Below, in pieces: positions 30,698-42,306 of a stretch of 64,000 nucleotides of DNA (its first letter is position 1; each line of letters opens with the position of its first letter). The stretch lies in the NCBI GenBank assembly GCA_001630475.1, contig KV419394.1, forward strand, positions 1 to 64,000, written 5' to 3'. Made by a program: the position numbers and the translations under genes. The DNA comes from Sistotremastrum niveocremeum HHB9708. Lineage: Eukaryota; Basidiomycota; Agaricomycetes; Sistotremastrales; Sistotremastraceae. The notes under the pieces are model-generated. The model was given only the letters and a program-made list of their open reading frames with translations, was not told the DNA's origin and did no database searches.

Positions 30698-32437
30698 ATG
30701 ACCGAAGTTCCAAGGCAGTCCGTCGACGTTGTCTTGAGCATTCCAGAATTGGTTGAGCTCATCACGACTGAGGTGCTTGAAGCGACCCATACCGCCGAAC
30801 ATCCTCCCGAGCCAAAGGAAACCGCTATGTACCTTCACGCATTCTACGAGGGCTATTACGACATCCCCTACCTCACAAACGACTTTCGCTCGATGCGTCT
30901 CGTATGCAGCTCGTGGAACATCGCATTGAAAGGTGCTACCCAATTCTGGAATCGCATTAGATTCGATCATTCCTCCACCCTCCTATTCGCTCGTACCGTG
31001 ATTCGGAGGTCGGGAGACAGACCCCTTTGGTTCTATATCGGCCACGAGAATTTTTGCGATATCACAGACACAGCGTTCCGAACATGGCTGCCGGCCATTT
31101 GCATCTTTGTGGGACAGCATATGCATCGGACCGAACGTATTGCTATCAACCTCGATCATATTCATCTGGAACAATGCCTGCACCGTCTTACCGTTTACAA
31201 CGCGCCGCAGCTTCGTTATCTGTATTTGAAGGAGCCCCAGAGTATGATACGTGATGCGGTCTGGAAGCCGCTTCGCGAAGCCGAAATCCTCTTTGGGGGA
31301 AGCCTTCGTTCCTTCAAGTTTCTTCTCTTGGACTGCGTTACTTTAAAATGGAATCCCCTCCCAGTCCCGACCGATAAACTTACGCATCTTTGCATCTTGC
31401 AAGATGACAATTTCGCTGGGCCGCGCGAAAAGAACGAAGAGTTAACAAACATGATCTTAGCTTGCCCGATGCTGCTACACTTCGCGTTCATCGCCGAGGG
31501 GGATAGCGGAATCGTGCGGCCGTATCCCTTTCTCTCTCATCCTTCCTTGAAGAGCCTGACCATCAGCTCTCTCTTCTTTCTCTTTGACCTTCCGAAGATA
31601 TCGATGTCCAATCTGGATTTATCACAAACAGCCCGTGCCCTTTGTGGCCTGCATCTGCATGTCGAACTCGTCTGCCCAGGCGACCTGGATTCCTTCTTCA
31701 ATGTTCTAGCTAACACACCTCTCCTCGAAAACCTCACACTTGAGCTGACCTCACACCTCAACGAGGACGACGTCAACGGTGGTCCTCCTTTCGCTCACGA
31801 TGTTGTCCAACAACGAGGATCGCTGGCTTTCCTAACAGATCTACAAATCACGTCTCCGAATTACGCAATATTCCGCGTCTTCGGAGCGTTTAATGTGCCA
31901 GTCTTGTCCAGTGCTGCGTTGTTGATGCGCAAGGGTCTCCGCATTGACAATCGAGGTTTCTACAAGAAGTATCTAGACAATGTCTGGGTTAGCATGGAGC
32001 CCCTCCCCATGCTCACGCATCTGCATATTGGAATGCGCTTGACCCGTCAAGATGTAGAACAACTATTGGGCAAATGTCCGTCTTTGCAAACTCTCAGCAT
32101 CGACAAAATCGGCGACAAAGCACAGACATGTGTGCTGCAAGCCCTATTGAAAAAAGATAACGGAACATACTTGGCCCCGCATCTGTGGCAGCTTACACTT
32201 GTTGTCTTAGGAGAAGCTGATTATCTTCCTCCCCTCCTTGTCGCTGCACTGCGCCACAACCGCTCCATCAAGATTGTTCAAGCCCCAAGTCCATACCATC
32301 GCCGAACGTTACGATATACTTTGAGGGCCGGTAGGTGTCGAGTCCATGTTTCGGTTTGTTTGACTACTGACAGTGTATTCACAGCGGACGAGGTTCAATC
32401 TGATGAGTCTGATTCAGATTTCTCGGACCTCGATTAA
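30698..32437 (+). CDS. F-box/leucine-rich-repeat-like protein, 579 residues, single exon
   Basis: One uninterrupted frame beginning MTEVPRQSVDVVLSIPELVE. The N-terminal LSIPELVELITTEVLEAT followed by RSMRLVCSSWNIALKGATQF is the split F-box of basidiomycete F-box families, which would bind Skp1 in an SCF ubiquitin ligase. The rest alternates short strands and leucines (SLKSLTISSLFFLFDLP, PMLTHLHIGMRLT, PSLQTLSIDKIG) typical of degenerate leucine-rich repeats. The C terminus is acidic (DEVQSDESDSDFSDLD). Such families are greatly expanded in Agaricomycetes and the target is unknown. An in-frame GGCCGGTAGGTG at about 32325 could mark a short intron, but reading through also stays open. Confidence 0.8.
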   Translation: MTEVPRQSVDVVLSIPELVELITTEVLEATHTAEHPPEPKETAMYLHAFYEGYYDIPYLTNDFRSMRLVCSSWNIALKGATQFWNRIRFDHSSTLLFARTVIRRSGDRPLWFYIGHENFCDITDTAFRTWLPAICIFVGQHMHRTERIAINLDHIHLEQCLHRLTVYNAPQLRYLYLKEPQSMIRDAVWKPLREAEILFGGSLRSFKFLLLDCVTLKWNPLPVPTDKLTHLCILQDDNFAGPREKNEELTNMILACPMLLHFAFIAEGDSGIVRPYPFLSHPSLKSLTISSLFFLFDLPKISMSNLDLSQTARALCGLHLHVELVCPGDLDSFFNVLANTPLLENLTLELTSHLNEDDVNGGPPFAHDVVQQRGSLAFLTDLQITSPNYAIFRVFGAFNVPVLSSAALLMRKGLRIDNRGFYKKYLDNVWVSMEPLPMLTHLHIGMRLTRQDVEQLLGKCPSLQTLSIDKIGDKAQTCVLQALLKKDNGTYLAPHLWQLTLVVLGEADYLPPLLVAALRHNRSIKIVQAPSPYHRRTLRYTLRAGRCRVHVSVCLTTDSVFTADEVQSDESDSDFSDLD

Positions 32438-33583
32438 CTTTCTTAAGATTATATCGTGCTGTTGTGTAGTGTTGCATAAGTGTTTCACATAGGAGAGTTT
32501 GGGTGCCATGTCTTATAGATAATGCATGATAATGTTCCACCTCGCGCCAGTTTTTAAACGAAGGTCATTTTATCTGTGCCGCTCTCGCGATCGGCAAAGA
32601 GATGAAACTCCGAGCTCCCCACCTCGCGCGCAAGAAACCACCATGCAAGTGTAATTCCGCAGTGTGGATTCTGATGCCACGCTGAGGCTGCGAACGTTCA
32701 AGGTTCAGCCGGAAATCTTGGATTTTGACACGACAACATTTCTGGTCCCGAAGCAGCGGAAGTCGGCCGTGGTTTTGTCCTGTCTCTCGTAGGCAACACT
32801 TATCCCGAGACGTTGGCATATCCGATTAGAATTGTCTGGCCTGACGAGATCCGTGATCTTCGGGAGACCCTTGTACCTTCTGTGTCTTCGATGACTAGCT
32901 TGCCAGCCTTCAAAGAATCCAAGACGATCCCGTTTGATTCTGATTTCTGACATTACATGTATTCTGAAGGCCTGAAATTTTTCCTGGGCCGTTGAAGCCC
33001 GCACATATGGGTACACAGAGCTCGTGGTTCGACTTAAAATTCCCTGGAATTATGGATTATCAGCACACAGAGCGCAGCGGAATGATCCGTCTCAAAAGTA
33101 CAAGACTTCTTCTGATATTCTGTTTCCCTCGGGATGATCGGCTGATCGTCCTGAACCCGAAATTTCCGAATTGCTCTATCAGGGTCATCAACGCGTCGGA
33201 AGCGAGATGAACTAATCCATCAAACTCATGGCCTCTGTTTTACCTGTCACTATGCTCTCCCGTCTCTTCAATATCTTTCTTTCTCGACAATTAGCAAAGG
33301 AGATGAAACGAACAACCTTAACCAAGTTTTCGCGCCGCAAATGTCGTCCGGAGGCGGATAGGCAATAGGTTTTGGAGGTGCAGTTTAGTATTTATTCTGA
33401 TCAGCCTCTAATTTTGTAGGGCGTCTTTCCCTTGATGGTGCTCTAAACAGCTACGTACGAATTAGGAATGAACTCGTGGCCTCTACCAACATGCATGCCA
33501 AGCCCACACGACTGTGAAAGAGGCAAACTCGACTATTCATCCTCCTCATCTGCTTTGTTGGTTCATAGCCTATACTTGCTGCT
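32438..33583. other. Intergenic region, no recognised gene
   Basis: A 103-codon minus-strand frame at 32705-33016 lacks an ATG start and recognised motif. Nothing else supported. Confidence 0.45.
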
Positions 33584-33960
33584 ATGTCTGTCAATGGTAG
33601 CGGGGAGAGGGATCTTTCTGTGATAGAAGAGGATCCACTGGTAAGGCCCTATTCTGATAGAGATTGCGAGGATATAACTACAGATTGTTTATTCCGCAGC
33701 CCGATATCGTGTTCGCAGATCCTCCATCACCTCCCCGAATTCGCAATCGTCGTATCCCGAAGAACCATTTCACATCACCCAGCAGACAAGTCCCTGCATC
33801 GCCCGGAGACGGGGTCAGACATCAACCTCTCCAGAATTCTGCTACGTGCACCAATGCGAGCGAACGGATAGCCCTCAGAGAATGTAGAAAAATAGAGATG
33901 AATGCGAAGTTGATAACGGTTCCACTTGTGGTACGCCGACAATACCGTCTGTCTATGTGA
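33584..33960 (+). CDS. Hypothetical small basic protein, 105 residues
   Basis: Exons 33584-33640 (MSVNGSGERDLSVIEEDPL) and 33700-33960 join in frame through a 59-nt intron with GTAAGG donor and CCGCAG acceptor. The second exon gives PDIVFADPPSPPRIRNRRIP, a proline-rich basic segment, and ends VVRRQYRLSM. No signal peptide, membrane segment or known domain is seen. Further downstream exons are possible. Clean splice sites and shared phase are the only evidence. Confidence 0.45.
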
Positions 33961-35379
33961 GTCTTGTTAAACGAACCTTTAGACCTACTCAGGTTGCTCG
34001 TCGTGTTCTTTGTAACCCCAGAGTAGTGGTATCAGTTGTAGGCACAGTAAAGAAGAGGGCACGGAGTGAATGCTGCAGCCAAGAAATCTAGGTGAGCCTT
34101 ACGACCGCATTTTCCTTGTGATCCTTGAGCTGAGACGTTGGTACTGCGATGCGCAGATAGACATCGCGATAGCCACGATTTTATGAAGAGACACTACGAC
34201 TCAGTGCTCAATGACCTTCGCCAATTTGCCCATATATTAGCGGCCTGATACTCTGCTGTTTCGCATGCGTCAGCCTCAATTCATAACGAACGCCAGCCAT
34301 CCTATTGACGCGTCATCTCCTTCGGATATCAAGGAACCGGACCCCCACCATTTGGTTTGAAGCTTGAATCAGAGGTCTTATCTGCGTGTCTTGACACCTA
34401 CAGGGCTCGGAAGGGGAGAATGGTGACCTAAGCTAGTAGAACCAAGACCATCGTCAGAACAAGCTCGGCCGTTGGTTAGAATGGTCATTCTAGCAGTTGA
34501 CTCAAGATCGATTCCGAGATTCTGACGTGCTAAGATCTTCATTGCGTTCGGTGGAGATTTACCTGTATTTCCCTTAGAATTGAGTGCATCTTCAAATCCT
34601 TCTTCGGAGGTAATGTCGCCACCGAAAAGATATGACTCATTTGGCATTCGGGGCTACGAGTTCATAGAGACTGCTCCGAAAACGGGAGTGGATGAGGACG
34701 GAATTTCTGGAAACATACTTTTGACGTCCGAAAAGGACAATGGGTCTGGTACCAAAATATACTTGAGAATTGCAAGGAGACTGAAGCTGGCGACGAAGCG
34801 CAATCGAGCGCATCACGGACAAAGCGCCGGTCAAGATCGGCACGACGATCCGGACGCTTCCGAGCGCCCCTCGTTTCCTGCTTTGGCTATGTCTTCTTCA
34901 ACTTCTAAGACGTCACACTCAGCCGTGATCTGGGGACACCGACGGGCTGGTCAAACGACACGTTGTCACTCACCTCACTCAATTTTGTTAAAATAATGCT
35001 CACAAAATGCAGCATATCCCGACTCTTTCTGATCTTGCACCATGCTAGCCTTTTCGAGGGCACGGGAGCAATTGGAAAGCCATGACAGGACGCTAGTGCC
35101 AAAGCAGGTAAACCCACACGATACCTGTATCCAATGGAGTTAACGATGTTCCTCCTCTTGCTTTAGATTTACAGCTTCGGATTAGGGTGCTCGATTTACG
35201 AGGGTGGGCATTGTACCGGACACTTCCTCGCAATCAGCAATGCAGCTCCGGGACTACCTCTTATCTACGCACCAAATCCTCTTCATAAGACGATGTTGTC
35301 GACATTCAACGACTTTTGAATCCTCTTTCTGCTACTACGTCAGTTTCCAACACCATAACAACCCCCAACCGAACTCGAC
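33961..35379. other. Intergenic region, no recognised gene
   Basis: Overlapping open frames on both strands at 34378-34996 carry no recognised motif. A minus-strand frame starting MPNESYLFGGDITSEEG (34647) runs into a possible GTAAAT donor but no partner exon was found. Confidence 0.45.
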
Positions 35380-38300
35380 ATGGCGATGGAATCTGATCCG
35401 CTACTTGCAAAATCTTTGCAGTCTGGTAATGAAGAGGTCGAGGACACGGTAGAAGTCAAAAGAAAGGACAAAGGAACTTCCCTCGAAGATCCCATGGCCC
35501 TCACAGGCCGTCGACGCTTCTGTATTTTGTTAGGAATTTGGATTGCTGTCTTTTTGGGCGTAAGTCAAAGATCGCTTCCAATCCATTCCAAGTTCTCGTT
35601 TATATTCTACGACAGTCCCTGAATAGTGAGATCTTGACCTTAACCAAAAGCTTGGGTTGCTTAATTTCGTGGAATAGCGACGATTGTAGCTTCATGTGAG
35701 CGTTAGGTTTTTCGGACAGAGGACAATTCGATTGCTGACGTGACAATTTCGATGAAATGATGCAGTACTCACCAGCATCTCGCACGAATTTCAAAACGCC
35801 AATCAAGCAAGTTGGCTAGGAACGGCTTTTCTTCTTTCTATATGTTCTTCGACGCCACTGTATGGCCGCCTTTGCAACGTGATGGGTCGAAAAGCAGCAA
35901 CTCAGTCGGCGCTGTTATGTCTTGGAGGAGGGGTATTAATGTCGGGGCTTTCTCCCGATATGGAGATCTTGACCATCGCACGATTTGTGTGTATTGAACC
36001 TGCAGAATATTTCCATGCTGATATTTTCGTCAGGTCAGTGGAGTTGGTGCAGGAGGCATAGTTACTATCGGCGGGTATGAATTTATCAGACACTTCGGAA
36101 GTCTTTAACTTACTGACATGGGATACAGCGTGGTGACCAGTGATATGTATAGCTTGAGAAACCGAAGCTTTGTTCAGGGCATTATCGCGCTGTCCAGCGG
36201 ACTAGGCCTAGGGCTTGCGAACCCGATGTAAGGGTTACTGTCGCGTGACGTCATACCCCTGCTAATCTTTCACCCAGCGGCGGTTTGTTGAGCGATCAGT
36301 GAGTGTGCGTGCTTTGCTTCGTGTGATTCTCTGAAACAGTGGACAACAAGGCTGGGTTGGAGATGGGCATTCCTCATCCAAATTCCATTCTTCACAATTG
36401 CATTCTTCTTGATCCAATTAAATTTGAATTATGCTTCCCCGGTATGTTTGCGATGGCAAATCGTTTCGTCAAATGCTTACACCTATTGATAGGGTGAAAG
36501 CAGTAGTGTATCTGCGATGCTGAAACGAATTGATTACATAGGGGCTTCCACCTTGCTCTTAGCGGTCAGTCAAATCAGTTCCTCGATATCTGGTGCTTAC
36601 CACTCCACAGCTCGGCGCTTTCCTGGCCACACTCTCCTTCAAATTCAACGACGAACATCCGGTGGGTATCAGGCGCACATGCTCCAACTTTAATTCTGAA
36701 TGTGGTCGAAAGTGGTCCCATCACCTCGTCCTAACCTCTGGCGCTATTACAGCGGTCGTTGCCGTTCTGTTCTTCGTCAATGAGATCTACTGGGCAAATG
36801 AACCGATAATGGCACCGTTCCTATTGACAATGCGTATCCCCCTTCTTGTCGGATTAGCCAACTTTCTCTACGCGTTAGCCGCATTTCAAATGTTCTTTTA
36901 CATCCCGGTTTGGTTCGAAATCGTACGAGGACACACCTCCTCGGAAGCAGGCGAGTTTGATGCTAAGGCGCTCATATCGAATGATTGACGTATGTGTACT
37001 AATGAAAGGTGTTCACATGGCTGCAAATGGTCTGGCATTGGCAGCGGGATCTATGTTCGCAGGGTTCGTGAATTGATCAAGTGCCAACACATGGGATGTG
37101 TAATAATGAGGAATACATGTAGGGTGATTATACGAAGGACTGGGAAAGCATCGGTCATTGGACATATCTTCGGAGGCTTGCCGTCTCTCGCAGTTCTCAT
37201 GCTACCTTTTACCGAAGAGGATTCCAGCTGTGCCTGGATTGTGTCGAGTCTCGTCAGTGCTCGACCTCATCGTCGGAAAGCCGAAGTTTTTGTGCTTATC
37301 GCCCCTTCAGATTCCGCAAGGCTTCGGCGGTGCAGTGATCATGCAGACAACTCTCAGTGAGTATAGCGTTCATACCGGACCTCAATGGGCCCATCTATTT
37401 GTCCCAAATAAATATATCAACATTCATAACTGACGCTCGCTGATTGCCCTAGTCTCCTTACTTGCGTCGATTCCTCAATCAGCCACAGCCGTTGCAGTAG
37501 GTTTCGGACAGCTCTTCCGAGGAGTCGGTCAGTTGCCGGTTTCTCTGTGCTCTGGTCCATTTGGTTCCGTCGGAAGCTAATAGGCGTGTCAACCAGGTCA
37601 AGTGTTCGGTGTGGCTTCAGGCGCCGCGATTTTCCAATCCATCATTGATCGAGAGTTGCGAGCACGGATCATTGGTCCGGGCGCGGATGAAGTACGTCTT
37701 AAGATCTTTTCTCCTCTTGTCCTATTCAGTCCCGTCTTGTTTGTCTCTTCTCTTCCTATCGTGTTCCTCTCAATTTCCACTCCCACGTTGCTTTCAACCA
37801 AATTGAACAATGACTGATCAATCGTTAGCTTATTCACCGAATGAAGAAATCACACCGTGTTGTGAATGAATTACCTCCTGATATTCAACAACTTGCGAGA
37901 GATGCCTATGCAATTGCCATCAAATGGGTCTTCGTTGCGTCGACCATTCTGGTGTTTATATCTTTCCTCTTAAGATTAGGGGTCAGTGGTACATTTCTTT
38001 TCCTCCTCCTATCGTTACACGTCAACTCCTGCGCTCAAGGCGCCTGCCTCGAAAGGAAGAAAAAGACATTGACCGTTCTCTGTTACAGATCCCTGAAAGA
38101 TCATTGGACAACCATGCCGAAGGGCCGACAAAGACAGATGAAGAGAACACCATTGCATCACCGTCACACTCCAACCCTCCACAGGAAGTGGTACCAGCAA
38201 ATTCCACCACCGTTCCAAAAAATCCCGCGATTTCAAGGAAAGAAGGGCAAGCAGAACCTGCTAAACCCTTCCCAACCTCTCCGTCACGGTCGATCGGCAC

Positions 38301-38496
38301 GGTCCCAGGAGCTCACCTGCAGGTTCCTGTCGATCCAGTGCGAGTTACTTCATGTACGCCTCTAAGATCGTGTTCGACGCGCGCCTTCGCATACGGAACG
38401 TTCCATGGCAATGCATCAGTGGACGGATGTCGTGTCCGAAGCAATGATGATATTGATGGAGTGGAAGCACAAACTCCGTCAAAGGGTTCTTCCTGA
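35380..38496 (+). CDS. MFS transporter, Vba/Fnx1-like (14-TM, DHA2 type)
   Basis: Probably a vacuolar or plasma-membrane exporter of basic amino acids or drugs. The N terminus is MAMESDPLLAKSLQSG, then TM1 begins at RRRFCILLGIWIAVFLG. Two tiny exons follow: 35616-35625 (10 nt) and 35678-35695 (18 nt), which with their neighbours encode SLNTTIVASLLTSISHEF. Further landmarks are NQASWLGTAFLLSICSSTPL, YGRLCNVMGRKAATQ, ARFVSGVGAGGIVTIGG, VVTSDMYSLRNRSFVQG, NPIGGLLSDQLGWRWAF and FGQLFRGVGQVFGVASGAAI. About 14 exons are needed, one probably with a GC..AG intron near 36948-37008. The C-terminal tail after the last membrane segment is long (about 140 residues), polar and Pro/Ser-rich. All junctions keep the frame, so the gene looks intact. 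Confidence 0.85.
35616..35695 (+). other. Two consecutive micro-exons (10 nt and 18 nt) of the Vba-like gene
   Basis: Exon TCCCTGAATA at 35616-35625 and an 18-nt exon at 35678-35695 are flanked by introns of 56, 52 and 70 nt, all with GT..AG ends. Together they supply the conserved TM1 motif of the transporter family. Confidence 0.8.
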
Positions 38497-40198
38497 GTTT
38501 ACCTCCGTGATCACGAAAGGGATCAGGAAAGAGAGGTGTATAGTACAATGTTATGATACATGCATGAACGGTGCTTCAATCGGTATTTCGCTCAGTTCTT
38601 CCGCTATGTTAGTTGTAACAATCACGCGTGATATGGAGGCTCTTTTGTGGTCATTTTTCATTTCTTGCCAAACTCTGTTGTGGTAGGAACACACAGAACG
38701 GAGTGAGAGTGTTGTTTAAAAACGCTAATGGTAGTTATACCTCTATATTTGCCGATGAGCGGCGAAGCAGGACCGCGGATCGTCTCGCGGTCCTCCCGGG
38801 TCACGTTTCGATTTTCAGCGCCCAGCTCTGATTTTCACAACAAAAAAACGGCGAGCCAGAGTCTCAATAGCATACAATGTTCCTAGTTCATGATACCTTG
38901 CACTAGTACTGGTACGTTCACAATCGACCCTTCCAAACAAAAATTCAGGCTCTTCGGACCGTACGAACGGTGATAAACAATAAAGGCTCAAACTTTTATA
39001 ATAAAATGGTACCATCCTGCTTCGACGTCGAGATCAACATCGGTATCTAATCAACTTACTCTTCATCGGGCAATACAAACACACTCCAAGCTGCTCCGTA
39101 CCCGCATGTCGTGGGCCACTGCTGCCTTCGCAGTCTGAACCTCGGGACGATCCGATTGCTGTTCTGGATAATTCCGAACGAACGTAAAATCCAAGCCATT
39201 TACCCATGTGCATGCATGCATTGCGTGCATCACCATCTTTCCTTATCCTTCTTCGACTTCCCCACTAGCATGTCTCTTTCCCCTTCCTTCTTCTTCCTCG
39301 ACTTCCTTTCGTCGGGTAACACGGTTCGGTCGGCAGGAAATCCCGCTGATCCGAGCTCAGTTCCTTATTATCTTCAGAATCTTCACAGGAGTAGGGAATA
39401 CAGGCACAATCGAACAGAAGAATCAGGGAATGAAGATATGAAGTATGACGTCGATGTCTGCGCAAGGCCCGAAGTCCCTAATGCCAGTGCACGAATGTTG
39501 TCGGCAAGCGAAATATGACAGATCGAAGGCGTTCAGGGTATAATTGAAAGTCTCACGAGTGACCAGAAGGCCGGTACCGGGTGAAGAGGATCAGTCGGGA
39601 TCCTTGTGGCGCATGTTCGGATATGAAAAGATCTCTTCCTTGTTCGTTTTACGGGAGCGAGTATTGGCGCTCCGGTCAATTTCTTTTGGAGTTCAGGAAC
39701 GAGGATAGTGTTGGAGCTGGTGAGGAGGGTGAGATTACTGCTGGATGGGTGTACGTCGGAGGGTGGTGTGGTTAGGGGTCTCTGTTTGTGGGTAATGTGT
39801 GGCTGTTGTAATTTGACTCGTGCATCATTGGGCTCGATGGGATTTGCCATGGTGGTTCATCTTGAGAACCTTGTGGATCGGTGACCAACAGAGCTCAAAC
39901 GGTAATGCAGCACGTCTCCTACTGCTTCATAGGGTTAGGTTCCTAGGAAAGAGGTAATAAGCGGGGGCGCTTGTCGTAGATAAGATATCTAATTTCCAAG
40001 ATGGAACAAAATGTCCCGAGGGATGTCTTCTCGATGGTACCACTTTCAAACAAGGTTCTGTTCCCGGAGCGGGAACTGCTGTATGATAAACCTAAAACGA
40101 GACTGAGTTTGTAACTGAGCGCGGTGTGGGAAGCTTACATAAGCAACATCCTCCGTCCACGCGTCAGCTTCCACGAAGTGAAGAAACGTTCTGGTGAC
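38497..40198. other. Intergenic region with one doubtful small gene
   Basis: 1.7 kb with little coding signal. Pyrimidine-rich tracts lie at about 39240-39310. The only ATG-initiated frame of note, at 39533-39850 (minus), is listed separately. Confidence 0.45.
39533..39850 (-). CDS. Doubtful hypothetical protein, 105 residues
   Basis: An ATG-initiated minus-strand frame (MANPIEPNDARVKLQQPH) of 105 codons, Pro/Thr/Ser-rich in the first half and basic near VKRTRKRSFH. No domain is recognised. It is flanked by ordinary intergenic sequence and could be chance. Confidence 0.3.
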   Translation of the reverse strand: MANPIEPNDARVKLQQPHITHKQRPLTTPPSDVHPSSSNLTLLTSSNTILVPELQKKLTGAPILAPVKRTRKRSFHIRTCATRIPTDPLHPVPAFWSLVRLSIIP

Positions 40199-40765
40199 AT
40201 GCCGCCTGTGCTGGAACCAACTCAAATGGCTGAAAAGGGAAAGTCGAGGAGGGACTCCCTGGATGCCACGTCCCCATTATCTCCGCTGGCGAGTTATCCA
40301 GTGGGAGCAGCCGAAGAGAAAAGCAGAGCGAGGGAGATGTATGGCTTCGCGGCCTGGGTTACGACATATTTGGCATTCATCGTTTATGTGATTTGGGGTG
40401 TGGTTCCCCCTGAATGGTTGGATGCTGTGGGGATTACTTGGTATCCTAGCCGGTTTGAGAAACGCGCGTTTAGTAACCGACTTTGAGGCTGACTTGGGTA
40501 CAGGGAATGGACTATTCTGGTGCCTGCGTGGACGGTGGTAACGGTGTTGCTTACCTATTTCTCGTATTTCGCGCTTGCGCTGTATGGGACGCCTAAATTC
40601 TCAGACCTGGCGACTATCACAGGTGGGTTATGGTATTGCCCGAGTTGGGTGGGTATGGACTGACAAACTGTAGATACTCGGGGAACACGTTACGAAGAAG
40701 AGATGGGCGATATACCCCTCAGTATTGTGAATACTATCTTGTTCGGAAATACAAGGCAATCATAG
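40199..40765 (+). CDS. GPI19: GPI-GlcNAc transferase subunit P (PIG-P/Gpi19)
   Basis: Small subunit of the endoplasmic reticulum complex that transfers GlcNAc to phosphatidylinositol, the first step of GPI-anchor synthesis. Exons 40199-40452, 40504-40622 and 40674-40765 give 154 residues. The PIG-P domain starts at MYGFAAWVTTYLAFIVYVIW (TM1), then PPEWLDAVGITWYPSREW. TM2 is ILVPAWTVVTVLLTYFSYFA, and the domain ends TPKFSDLATITDTRG. Two membrane segments with the EWL..GITYYPS-type linker are the family signature. The start at 40199 (MPPVLEPTQMAEKG) is the first ATG in frame. The next gene starts only 155 bases downstream on the same strand. Confidence 0.92.
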
Positions 40766-40919
40766 AGTGATGCATGGTACACCTAAAAAGGAGATTTGGC
40801 GCCGGCGATCCCTGCGGATCACTTGTCGAAGGCCACGGATTGGGACGAGAAACTCCGCCACTCCGAGGGCCTAAGAGGTGAAAAGGGAACGGATTCTCGA
40901 AAATGGTTCCTATCAGACG

Positions 40920-42192
40920 ATGAATCTACCCGCGTTCATCTTCGAGATGTCCCCTCCTCCTCTCCGGAGATCACTTTCGGATGACCCGAAGAATATGCAG
41001 AACATCGACGACGACGACGAGCTCGACGAGCAGGACGTGAAGCGGATGATCAACATGTTTAGAGCGGACCCGTTTGCCTCGACGTCTAGATTCCGATCGA
41101 CAGGTTCCCTGACCGGCCGTAATATTGAGTGGCAGCTTGAACCGCCCAGGTCACAGCCACAGCCCAACACAGAAGCAGCAACCCGGGAATCGAGTTTTTC
41201 CCCACTCCGCCCGCCTAGTGCCCTGGTCTCCATTCCCCTCCATCCACTTTCCCGGTCCCCGTCCAGCCAGTTTTACACTCATCGTCCCTTCCTGCCTCCC
41301 TTGCGAACCCAAATGTCGCCCTCTGTTTCGCCTGTTTCGCCCTCTTTCCCAAACTTGACCCCGTCGCCGCCGCTGTCGTCCATCTCATCGCCGCATCAAT
41401 CCAGGTCTTCCGTATCTCCACTCACGCCCTTTCCCACTCCGTTGTACTACTCATCACGCTCTGGCATCCCGCAATCAGCACACTCGCATGTCAATCAGCT
41501 CCCTCCCACGTTTCCCACCGCTTCCAGCCTCGTCGCTCGTCGAGAGAGTCCGCCAGAGCAGGACTATGGCGCGAGAGGCCTCCATCGATGCACGGTCTGC
41601 GACAAAGGATTCCCGAGGCCGAGCGCGCTGACGACGCACATGAACGTGCACACAGGCATGAGACGTGCGCTCCTTCTCCTTTTCTGCATATCAAACGCGA
41701 TCGCTCAACGTGATTTCTTGATTTACAGCGTTCAAATGTCCCGTACCTACCTGCGGAAAAACTTTTGCAGTCCGATCAAACGCGAAACGTCATCTGCGTA
41801 CTCATCGTCTCCAACCGTCCCCGTACGAATATCCGCTCTCTTCGACGAACTCGACCTACAGTCTGTCGGAATCGCCTCCATCGCAGGCCGATACACCGAT
41901 CAGCACGCCGGCCGCCTCACCGACCTTTACACGCGCCACTTCCTCGATGCACTGGGTCCCACCCAGCTTAGCAACTCGATCAAACGTCGATAGATTACGT
42001 TCATCACCTCCATTCGACGATACCCTGGATCATTTCGTCACGCTCCCCACTCCCCTGCCTCCCGTCGCCCCTACCGATCCATACGCGTTGAAATACGGCA
42101 TGAAGCGCGAAGAGAGGAACTCATTCATTCAAGCGCCTGAATGGCCCTATCATCCCTCTCATGTATGTCCATTCCGACTCGCTCGGATCTGA
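40920..42192 (+). CDS. C2H2 zinc-finger transcription factor
   Basis: Exons 40920-41664 and 41729-42192 are joined by a 64-nt intron. The start MNLPAFIFEMSPPPLRRSLS leads to an acidic patch (NIDDDDELDEQDVKRMI) and a long Ser/Pro-rich region. Two tandem C2H2 fingers follow: HRCTVCDKGFPRPSALTTHM and, across the intron, FKCPVPTCGKTFAVRSNAKR with HLRTH. Two fingers of this spacing bind a short DNA site. The C-terminal part is Ser/Pro-rich and ends near APEWPYHPSH. The stop at 42190-42192 may be replaced by a 105-nt intron (GTATGT..TTAG) leading to LPGPALLLQT and a stop near 42306; both endings are possible. Probably a nuclear regulator; targets unknown. Confidence 0.8.
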
Positions 42193-42306
42193 ATCTCGAT
42201 CTAATTTTTTTCCGGGACTATTTTTACTTCCGCTTCGATCGGTTGCTTCTTTGGGTGATTAGTGGCAGGAACGATTACCGGGTCCGGCACTGTTGTTGCA
42301 AACTAG

